Source: Oligoflexia bacterium (GTDB lineage Bacteria; Bdellovibrionota; UBA1018; CAIMNF01). Taken from it: 5,434 nucleotides of DNA. A program made the position numbers and the translations under genes. Location: assembly GCA_903858975.1 (NCBI GenBank), contig CAIOKW010000086.1, positions 1 to 5,434 of the forward strand, written 5' to 3'. This document shows positions 1 to 5,434 of this stretch, one piece after another. The notes under the pieces are model-generated. The model did no database searches. It was given only the letters and a program-made list of their open reading frames with translations, and was not told where the DNA came from. How positions within the stretch are numbered: position 1 is the stretch's first letter; each line of letters begins with the position of its first letter.

Positions 1-1
1 A

Positions 2-1423
2 TTAAGTTTTCTTATTTTAATCATTGGAACCCATCCCTGGAACAGTGACCTCCTTTATTTTGAAGCTATTTTTCGAGATTTATTAACGGATCGACATCCT
101 TTGCGTGAATTTCAGTTTTCGGCCTCCACCTTTTTCTTTCCGGATTTTCCACTCTTTTTGTTTTTTAGATCTCTATCAAACCAACTGAACGGGGTGTTAC
201 TTGCATATGCAACGCTACAACTCATATGGGTCTTGGCGCTATTCAAAGATTGGTTCAAAGAACGTAACCCAATTGCATTACCCCTTACCGCACTTTTGAT
301 TTTCGCCATTTTCGACCAAAGCTGGTTTACAGTTTTTTACCCCGTTCATCATGGTGGGCAATGGATTTTGGGAACGCTTCTACTCTTTAAATGGGGCCCC
401 CTACGCAATCCAAACTCCCCTCGAAAATATTGGGGAACCGCTTTAATGGTCAGCCTGTTTTCTTCCTGCGATATCCTTTACGCTATCAACGGCATTGCAC
501 CCTATGGACTCTTGATGCTTTTTGATTCCTTGAAAAAAGATTCGAAAATGAAGCCTTGGAAAGCAATTCTATGGTGTTCGTCAGCATTTCTAATGAATTT
601 CGTTTTCTATTTCTTATTCCGGAAGCTCACAGGATCCTATTTTGGTTGGAATAAACCACTCTTTGGACGCTGGCCACAGGCGCTCTTGTTTTTTAAGGAG
701 TTTTTTAACTTGAGCATTTTCAGTGCGCTCTTCATTTCAGCGATTTCATGGCTCATCTTTAAATTGAAGCGGGATATCGTTGCACGCTTTCTCCTCATTG
801 CAGTTCTCATCTCCGCATTTTCAATTCTCCTAACGGGCGTCTGGGCTGATCATACGAATGTCCGCTACTTCATACCGTTACTTTTCGCAATGACGTACGC
901 TTGCACGGATCTCATTGTGACTTTCAAAGAAAAAAATAAACCCGTTTTTTGGGCTATAACCATGGCCGTTGCACTTGGTGCAGGCTTGCAAGCTCAGGGC
1001 TTAATCAAGAATCAGGTGCAATCGATTCTCACAGCTCCCTACACCCCGGCCCATGCCTGCTTGGATCAATTTTCTCGTGAGACCGGCATTAAAGAGGGAA
1101 TTGGAAACTATTGGCCATCGAAATGGCTGAGTTTTTTATCGCACGAAGGCGTCAAGATTCATCAAGTAAATGAAACGCTTGAGCCGTTCTTTTGGATCAA
1201 TAATCATGAATGGTACAACAATGCCCATCCGAGCTTTGCCATCGTAAACTACTACACCAATGGACAAATCAGTCCCGAAACCCTGAAGGCATACGGATTT
1301 GATCACCCTCTTGAAAAAAGAAATTGCGGCAAATTTGAGATTTGGTCATATCCTCAGGGTACACCCCTGATTCGCCCCACCCCACCCAAGCCTCAATATA
1401 AGAACTTTAATGAGTTCAGATAG
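2..1423 (+). CDS. Polytopic membrane protein, probable GT-C type glycosyltransferase (5' end outside window)
   Basis: The frame is open from the first complete codon at 2 to the TAG at 1421-1423, giving 473 visible residues. The TTG at 101 is therefore an internal leucine, and the true start lies to the left. The visible part begins with the end of a hydrophobic helix, then a loop reading WNSDLLYFEAIFRDL followed by FFFPDFPLFLFF. About eight further hydrophobic segments follow, at roughly visible residues 63-81, 91-110, 143-175, 187-206, 237-254, 261-279, 288-309 and 314-334. The last 130 or so residues form a soluble, aromatic-rich tail with NYWPSKW and FFWINNHEWY. An acidic first loop after the first helix, many helices and a late RYFIPL segment resemble GT-C transferases, which move sugars from lipid-linked donors on the outer face of the inner membrane. 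The fold assignment is inference; no donor or acceptor can be named. It converges on pepF with 12 bases between stops. Sure it is a gene, only moderately sure of the class. Confidence 0.85.
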   Translation, partial: LSFLILIIGTHPWNSDLLYFEAIFRDLLTDRHPLREFQFSASTFFFPDFPLFLFFRSLSNQLNGVLLAYATLQLIWVLALFKDWFKERNPIALPLTALLIFAIFDQSWFTVFYPVHHGGQWILGTLLLFKWGPLRNPNSPRKYWGTALMVSLFSSCDILYAINGIAPYGLLMLFDSLKKDSKMKPWKAILWCSSAFLMNFVFYFLFRKLTGSYFGWNKPLFGRWPQALLFFKEFFNLSIFSALFISAISWLIFKLKRDIVARFLLIAVLISAFSILLTGVWADHTNVRYFIPLLFAMTYACTDLIVTFKEKNKPVFWAITMAVALGAGLQAQGLIKNQVQSILTAPYTPAHACLDQFSRETGIKEGIGNYWPSKWLSFLSHEGVKIHQVNETLEPFFWINNHEWYNNAHPSFAIVNYYTNGQISPETLKAYGFDHPLEKRNCGKFEIWSYPQGTPLIRPTPPKPQYKNFNEFR

Positions 1424-1435
1424 CCTGTTTAGATC

Positions 1436-3229
1436 CTAGCCCTGCAACTTCTCAAACTCATTGAGCGCATCTTCAAATACTTGAAAAGCAGATTCGATCG
1501 GTTTTGAATCTCTCAGATCCATTCCTGCTTCCATCAAAGTATCTAAGGGATCCTTACTCGACCCTGACTTTAGGAAATTCAAAAACTTTTCACGAGTGCT
1601 CGTGTCTCCATCATAGATCTTCCTTGCAAAGAACTGAGCTGCCGCGAATGACGTCGAATATTTATAAACATAAAAATTATAGTAAAAATGAGGGATCCGA
1701 GACCACTCATAACGAATCATTCCATGCTGCTTCATATCCGGTCCGTAGTACTTCGCATTCAATGCGGCATAGTGGTCAGACAAGGTCTCTGTCGTGAGGG
1801 GTTCGCCTCGTTCCGCCATCGCATGAATGTCTCTTTCAAATTCTGCAAACTGGACCTGTCGAAATAAAGTCCCTCGAAATTGGGTGAAGAGATGGTCAAG
1901 CAAGTAGAGTTTCATCTCCTTACTGGTGGCCTGATCATACAAATGAAATTGAAGCAGCATCTCATTCGTAGTAGACGCGACCTCAGCTAGGAATATCGGG
2001 TAATTCGCCGTGGTATAGTGCTGATTTCGATTTGAAAAATAAGTGTGCAATGAATGCCCAAGCTCATGCGCAAGAGTAAAAGTGCTCCCGAGGTTATTCT
2101 TATGATTTAAAAGAATATACGGATGAGTGAGGTACATTCCGCCTGAATAAGCGCCACTTCTTTTACCTTGGGTATAGAACACATCAATCCAGCGCTCCGA
2201 AAAGGATTGGTTGAGCGCGCTTGCGTATTGCTCCCCCAATGGCTTCACCGCTTCCATGACCATTTTGCAGCCTTCATCGTACGGTATATCCACATTTGCG
2301 GGCTTTACCATCGGCACAAAAAGGTCATAGAGATTCATCTCATCAAGATTTAATGCCTTTTTCTTTAGCTTTACCCATCGATGCAAAAGAGGCAAGAAAC
2401 GATGAACCGTTTCAATCAATCCATTATAGACATCCAGTGGGATCGCATCGGAGAACAAGCTCGACTCAATTGCACTCGGAAAGCGACGAGCATTTGAATA
2501 GAAAATTTGCTTCTTTACATGAGTATCGAGAGTAGCTGCAAAGGTATTTTGATATTGCGCAAATGCACCTAAGTAGTTTTCAAATGCACTTTTTCGGAGC
2601 CCCCGATCGTCGGATTCAAGGTAAGCGCTATAAGTCGCATGATTGAGCTCATGCGCTTTACCTTGAGAATCGATCGCATCGGGTATTTTCATATCCGCAT
2701 TTTCAAGCAGACTAAAAGTTTTATATGACCCACTCAACGGTTCAGAAGCTAGAGAGAGCAGTTCTTCTACTTCCGCACTTCTTTGATGGGGTTTTGATCG
2801 AATCAGTAACTCGATTTTACGTTTAAAGTCTTTCAAGAGTGGATCTTGACTGAGCTGAGCGAGACGCTCTATCGGAGTTTCCAAGAGCTCAGGTTCAAAC
2901 CATGCAAGTCTTCCACCGACTTGTGCGGCTTCGGATTGAATGCGACTCAATCGACCTAATTTTCCTGCATCTCTAGTGTCTTCATCGGATGAATGATGGG
3001 CAAAGGCATAGAGCTTTTCGATCAAGAGATCTAGCTTCACTTGAGACTCAAATGCCTCGCGCAGGGTCTGCGCACTCGATGTGAGTTTTCCTTTGAACTT
3101 TTCTACTTGAGCGGTGTGCTCCTGGATTTTTGAAAAATCATTTTCCCATTCCTCGAGTGATGCGTAGATGAGGCTAAGGTTCCAGCGGTATTTTTCTGGG
3201 ATATCGTTACGATTTTTGTATTGGTCCAT
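1436..3229 (-). CDS. pepF: Oligoendopeptidase F (M3B family zinc metallopeptidase)
   Basis: This 597-residue protein is full length for PepF, a cytosolic enzyme that cuts short oligopeptides, usually in peptide recycling. The N-terminal half (about 1-200) is the helical lid region of M3B peptidases, opening with the typical IPEKYRWNLSLIY. The catalytic region carries KRSGAYSGG at about 356-364 and THPYILLNH at 368-376. The zinc site HELGH is at 388-392, with the third ligand probably Glu416 in FLAEVAST. IPHFYYNFYVYKYSTS at 512-527 supplies the substrate-binding His and Tyr residues, and LKSGSSKDPLDTLMEAG near 553-569 is the usual C-terminal signature. No signal peptide is visible, in keeping with a cytosolic enzyme. 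The ATG start is fixed by an AAGGAG site 7 bases upstream. The gene follows pgeF after an 82-base gap that contains a candidate promoter, so it may be transcribed alone or by read-through. All catalytic residues appear intact. Confidence 0.97.
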   Translation of the reverse strand: MDQYKNRNDIPEKYRWNLSLIYASLEEWENDFSKIQEHTAQVEKFKGKLTSSAQTLREAFESQVKLDLLIEKLYAFAHHSSDEDTRDAGKLGRLSRIQSEAAQVGGRLAWFEPELLETPIERLAQLSQDPLLKDFKRKIELLIRSKPHQRSAEVEELLSLASEPLSGSYKTFSLLENADMKIPDAIDSQGKAHELNHATYSAYLESDDRGLRKSAFENYLGAFAQYQNTFAATLDTHVKKQIFYSNARRFPSAIESSLFSDAIPLDVYNGLIETVHRFLPLLHRWVKLKKKALNLDEMNLYDLFVPMVKPANVDIPYDEGCKMVMEAVKPLGEQYASALNQSFSERWIDVFYTQGKRSGAYSGGMYLTHPYILLNHKNNLGSTFTLAHELGHSLHTYFSNRNQHYTTANYPIFLAEVASTTNEMLLQFHLYDQATSKEMKLYLLDHLFTQFRGTLFRQVQFAEFERDIHAMAERGEPLTTETLSDHYAALNAKYYGPDMKQHGMIRYEWSRIPHFYYNFYVYKYSTSFAAAQFFARKIYDGDTSTREKFLNFLKSGSSKDPLDTLMEAGMDLRDSKPIESAFQVFEDALNEFEKLQG

Positions 3230-3236
3230 GAAGACG

Positions 3237-3242
3237 CTCCTT
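3237..3242 (-). promoter_or_regulatory. Ribosome binding site of pepF
   Basis: The minus strand reads AAGGAG, then a 7-base spacer, then the ATG at 3229-3227. This is a near-perfect Shine-Dalgarno sequence at good spacing. It fixes the pepF start and is clearly stronger than anything in front of the other starts in the window. Confidence 0.8.
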
Positions 3243-3286
3243 GAGCCTCTAGTGTATCAAAGGGTGTCACAGGCCAAAGTGCGTTA

Positions 3287-3315
3287 TTTAAAAAGAATTG
3301 AAAAATGTTCGTCAA
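3287..3315 (-). promoter_or_regulatory. Candidate sigma70-type promoter for pepF
   Basis: On the minus strand TTGACG (3315-3310, five of six bases matching the -35 consensus) is followed after 17 bases by TTTAAA (3292-3287, four of six matching the -10). Transcription would start near 3280, leaving a leader of about 50 bases before the pepF ATG. The -35 box overlaps the TGA stop of pgeF (3314-3312). A second, weaker option in the same gap is an extended -10, TGATACACT, at about 3259-3251, without a good -35. No rho-independent terminator is visible in the gap, so read-through from pgeF remains possible. This rests on consensus matching only. Confidence 0.35.
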
Positions 3316-3950
3316 TTTATTGATGAGATCTGGATTGAAGAATACTGCCGAGAGTTTCGATCCCCTCTGCGGTAGCTAAAATAGACAGGATCCCCGTTTT
3401 GACGCGTACAGAAGGTGCACTCCGGATGAGTAAACTCAACCCGAACGCCCAGACGCTCGAGTTGAAACTGATTCACCTCCAGTAAATCGAGGTGTCGCGG
3501 GGACTGTTCGATTTTGGAGTGAGGAATTTCTGGAAACTTCGACAAGAAATCTGAAATGAGCTCGGCGCTAACTTCATAGCAACACGCATGAATACAAGGC
3601 CCAATTAGGGCTGACCAGGATTTTGGGTCTGCAAGATCACTCGGCAAATCAGAAAAGAAGGCTGGGATGATTCCTGCAAAAGTACCCCGCCACCCTGCAT
3701 GGAGGGCAGCGACCGCTTTTTCACCGGTGTGATACAGCAAAATTGGAACACAATCTGCCGTAATCACCGTCACTGGAACATCAGGATTACGAGTCCAAAG
3801 CCCATCCACTTCTCCACACTCTTCATGCGAAGCTTTTACCTCATGAATCTTGACTCCATGGACCTGCTTCCATCGAGGGCGGGAAGCATTCCATTGCTTT
3901 TCATCAAACTCACCCCAAGGCTGCTGCCGGTTACCGAAGGAATACTTCAT
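3312..3950 (-). CDS. pgeF: PgeF/YfiH family laccase-domain protein (peptidoglycan editing factor or purine nucleoside phosphorylase type), short form
   Basis: The 212-residue product belongs to the YfiH/YlmD/LACC1 family. Members have been shown to act on purine nucleosides (adenosine phosphorylase and deaminase activity) and, in E. coli, to keep L-Ser out of peptidoglycan precursors. The older label polyphenol oxidase comes from the same family. The three zinc ligands are in place: His31 in KQVHGV, Cys67 in TADCVPI and His84 in ALHAGWRG. GPCIHACCYEV (117-127), LDLLEVNQFQLERLGV (154-169), CTFC (178-181) and the C-terminal FSYRR (191-195) are further family signatures. The family is usually about 240-260 residues; here the stretch between the opening SFGN and the VHG motif is compressed, apparently losing the segment that normally carries GD and NR. 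No strong Shine-Dalgarno site precedes the ATG. The upstream protease stop is only 3 bases away, so translational coupling is likely. Family assignment is very secure; the physiological substrate here is inferred only. Confidence 0.95.
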   Translation of the reverse strand: MKYSFGNRQQPWGEFDEKQWNASRPRWKQVHGVKIHEVKASHEECGEVDGLWTRNPDVPVTVITADCVPILLYHTGEKAVAALHAGWRGTFAGIIPAFFSDLPSDLADPKSWSALIGPCIHACCYEVSAELISDFLSKFPEIPHSKIEQSPRHLDLLEVNQFQLERLGVRVEFTHPECTFCTRQNGDPVYFSYRRGDRNSRQYSSIQISSIN

Positions 3951-3953
3951 TGC

Positions 3954-4757
3954 CTAGATCGCATCGTTTTCTTCAGCTCGCAATTCATCTGCAAAGATGC
4001 GAATGCTGCTCAGGTGCCCACTCTCCATTTGAATTCTAGGGATCGCTGGAAGCTGCGGAATCACCTTGCTGAGTTTCACTGGAATGGCTGCACCGTCTCC
4101 CAAGCACGCGTACCCGTTTGTGAAAGTAAGCCCACTCAAGTCAATCGCTGCAACATCCTCAGCTCGGACGTGGCGATACTTAGGATTGATGCTTCCGCCA
4201 GGCATTCCAGGCTCGGCGTTAGGGTCCCATTGAAACATTTTCTTAACCAGGGTTCCTCGGGCAAACATAATACCCGGAACCTGTGCATCCAGTTGGTAGC
4301 CATCATTATGCTGCAATCCCAATCCATGGCCAAACTCATGGGCCGCCGTTGTAGAATGACCTAAATCATCGCTCGTATAAAAGGTACCCCCTCGGCCATA
4401 CAGGCCATAGAAGGAGCGGTCACCAGGCTGAGTCAGTTTGTCGATTTTCACTAAATTATCAGCGCACGAATTGGTTCGAACATATCGATTCAAAGCTGCG
4501 TTTACACTATATCCAATCACAAATTTAACCTTGTAATCACGACCTTTGTAATTCACATGTGCTTTTGATTCATTCCACATGTTTGAAATTTCAGTACTGG
4601 ATGCTCGAGCGATCTCATCCGTTGCAAGTGGACCCACATAGTTAATCTGGGTCATGAACTTCAGAACTCCATTCACATCATCTTTTTGCACTAAGGCGGA
4701 ACCATGAGCTAATTGGGAGGTCAAAATCGCGGCGAGGGCTAAAGTGCTTTTTTTCAT
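3954..4757 (-). CDS. Secreted matrixin-like (M10-type) zinc metalloprotease
   Basis: A 267-residue protein with a Sec signal peptide: MKKS, then a hydrophobic core LALAAILTSQLA, with cleavage probably in AHGSA around residue 20. The metzincin zinc site HEFGHGLGLQH is at 140-150, with three His ligands and the general-base Glu141. It is followed by a candidate Met-turn, PGIMFA, with Met164. The preceding strand, GTFYTSDDLGHSTTAAHEFGH, fits the M10 catalytic fold. Substrates are unknown; the protein should act in the periplasm or outside the cell. No cysteine-switch propeptide (PRCGxPD) is visible. Only two cysteines (Cys98 and Cys218) remain in the mature protein and could form a disulfide. 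The C-terminus ends in an acidic tail, FADELRAEENDAI. I chose the ATG at 4757 because it gives a standard MKK signal peptide. A GTG at 4763, two codons upstream in frame, is an alternative and lies nearer an AAGGG. It sits between the EEP gene and pgeF in the same orientation. Confidence 0.88.
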   Translation of the reverse strand: MKKSTLALAAILTSQLAHGSALVQKDDVNGVLKFMTQINYVGPLATDEIARASSTEISNMWNESKAHVNYKGRDYKVKFVIGYSVNAALNRYVRTNSCADNLVKIDKLTQPGDRSFYGLYGRGGTFYTSDDLGHSTTAAHEFGHGLGLQHNDGYQLDAQVPGIMFARGTLVKKMFQWDPNAEPGMPGGSINPKYRHVRAEDVAAIDLSGLTFTNGYACLGDGAAIPVKLSKVIPQLPAIPRIQMESGHLSSIRIFADELRAEENDAI

Positions 4758-4765
4758 GGGCACAC

Positions 4766-4792
4766 AATATAACGCCCTTAAAAATAAATCAA
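4766..4792 (-). promoter_or_regulatory. Weak candidate promoter before the metalloprotease gene
   Basis: The short gap between the EEP stop and the protease start is AT-rich. On the minus strand it holds TTGATT (4792-4787), a 15-base spacer and TATATT (4771-4766). The -10 match is good (five of six) but the spacer is short. The box ends 8 bases before the ATG at 4757, so transcription from it would begin at or next to the start codon, giving a leaderless or nearly leaderless message. The AAGGG at 4779-4775 is 17 bases from the ATG and 11 from the alternative GTG, so it is a poor ribosome site for either. The element may equally be chance in AT-rich DNA, with the gene read from an upstream promoter. 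Confidence 0.2.
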
Positions 4793-4816
4793 TACTACTT
4801 GTGTAATAAATCGATC

Positions 4817-5434
4817 CTAAGGAATTCGCATTTCAGCAAAGAGCGCCAAATGATCTGAAAGCTCCGACCAAGGCGCTCCTGATAAACAGCTCACCTCCTC
4901 CATCTCAAGACCTCTGGCATAAATTCGATCCAGGCGGAGGATGGGATATTTGGCCGGAAAGGTTTGGGCATGCACACCCTTCAGAGTTAAATGAGTTTCC
5001 TTGAGTCCAAGCCTCGCTTCCAGAACCACACTCAACTCCTCTCTCCAATCATTAAAGTCACCTGCCACCAAAAGCGGCTCTCCCGAAGGCACCCGCTCAT
5101 CCACCAAACGACAGAGGCGTTCAATCTGCTTTTTACGGCCCCAGGACAGAAGATCTAAGTGAACCGTCATGACATGAAGGCGACGATCTTTCCACTCGGG
5201 GCAACTTACGACCCCGTAAAGTATTCCCCTTCGTTCGAATCGATGGTTTGAAATATCAATGTTTTCAAAATGGGAAAATGGGAAGTGACTTAAAATGGCA
5301 TTCCCATGATGCCCTTTAGAATAGGCAGCGTTTTTTCCATAGGCATAATGATCCCAGATTTCATCCGCTAGAAATTCAAATTGGGACTGAAGGGCATAGT
5401 CTTGATGCCGACCCAGCACCTCTTGAAGCAGAAC
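4817..5434 (-). CDS. Endonuclease/exonuclease/phosphatase (EEP) family protein, 5' end outside window
   Basis: The minus-strand frame is open from the right edge to the TAG at 4819-4817, giving 205 visible residues plus one stop codon. The GTG at 5419 looks like a start but is internal: the five codons before it read VLLQE, the LQE motif whose Glu binds the catalytic metal in this family. Counting from the edge, further EEP signatures are HGNAILSHFP (about 43-52), the catalytic HLDLL with His92, then GRKKQ, GDFND (125-129), RLDRIY (167-172) and the terminal SDH (193-195). All catalytic residues in view are intact, so this is an active metal-dependent phosphodiesterase or phosphatase of the DNase I/sphingomyelinase fold. 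Its substrate (nucleic acid, phospholipid or inositol phosphate) cannot be told from the sequence. Probably 40-60 N-terminal residues are missing, so a signal peptide cannot be judged. It lies upstream of and in line with the protease gene. Confidence 0.92.
   Translation of the reverse strand, partial: VLLQEVLGRHQDYALQSQFEFLADEIWDHYAYGKNAAYSKGHHGNAILSHFPFSHFENIDISNHRFERRGILYGVVSCPEWKDRRLHVMTVHLDLLSWGRKKQIERLCRLVDERVPSGEPLLVAGDFNDWREELSVVLEARLGLKETHLTLKGVHAQTFPAKYPILRLDRIYARGLEMEEVSCLSGAPWSELSDHLALFAEMRIP

Noticed and set aside
112..309. A 65-codon minus-strand frame inside the membrane protein gene
   Set aside because: It is antisense to a continuous long coding frame. Its basic, low-complexity end mirrors the Phe-rich sense strand.
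1354..1370. Perfect 6-base inverted repeat TCAGGG / CCCTGA with a 5-base loop, considered as a terminator
   Set aside because: It lies inside the coding sequence about 50 bases before the stop and is not followed by a T run.
1504..2535. Three short plus-strand frames (1504-1797, 2168-2353, 2296-2535)
   Set aside because: All are antisense within pepF, which is intact and conserved. None shows a ribosome site or domain.
3103..3315. A 70-codon minus-strand frame starting with TTG at the end of pgeF and running into pepF
   Set aside because: It begins at a TTG without a ribosome site and overlaps the secure start of pepF in another frame. The strong AAGGAG belongs to the pepF ATG.
4136..4339. 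A 67-codon minus-strand frame inside the metalloprotease gene
   Set aside because: It overlaps the zinc-site coding region in a different frame and has no independent support.
3699..4364. A 221-codon open frame on the plus strand across the pgeF and protease genes
   Set aside because: It lies antisense to two genes with clear family motifs, crosses their junction, and its translation has no recognisable domain or sensible composition. It is a shadow frame.
4762..4804. Inverted repeat ACACAA / TTGTGT flanking the gap before the protease gene, considered as an operator
   Set aside because: The arms are only six AT-rich bases, 31 bases apart, and easily arise by chance in such a short AT-rich gap.

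Overview
The window looks like chromosomal DNA of a Gram-negative bacterium of low to moderate GC content. It is densely coded and shows no mobile element, tRNA, rRNA, CRISPR array or phage gene. The gene content (a secreted metzincin protease, a shortened PgeF-type protein, a cytosolic M3 oligopeptidase and a large unassigned polytopic membrane protein) and the composition would suit a member of the Bdellovibrionota or a related deltaproteobacterial lineage. That placement is an inference from general resemblance, not a demonstrated assignment.

Layout. A plus-strand gene enters from the left edge and ends at 1423. It encodes a polytopic membrane protein with the look of a GT-C type glycosyltransferase, and its start lies outside the window. 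It converges on a four-gene minus-strand block that fills the rest of the window, with only 12 bases between the facing stop codons. In transcription order (right to left) the block is: an endonuclease/exonuclease/phosphatase (EEP) family protein whose start is cut by the right edge (4817-5434); a secreted matrixin-like zinc protease (3954-4757); a PgeF/YfiH laccase-domain protein (3312-3950); and oligoendopeptidase F (1436-3229).

How the genes relate. The protease and PgeF genes are 3 bases apart, so they are very probably co-transcribed and perhaps translationally coupled. pepF has its own strong Shine-Dalgarno site and a plausible sigma70-type promoter in the 82-base gap before it, so it may be expressed independently. 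Three of the four minus-strand products (protease, PgeF, PepF) touch peptide or cell-wall turnover in different compartments. No shared pathway can be shown from the sequence.

Both edge genes have apparent starts (TTG at 101, GTG at 5419) that are internal codons: each frame stays open to the window boundary and carries conserved family sequence upstream of the apparent start. No stretch over 300 bases lacks a gene. I found no convincing evidence of a new multi-gene system. The items most worth a second look are the unassigned membrane protein, the propeptide-less secreted metzincin, the compact PgeF variant and the in-frame junction between the last two.
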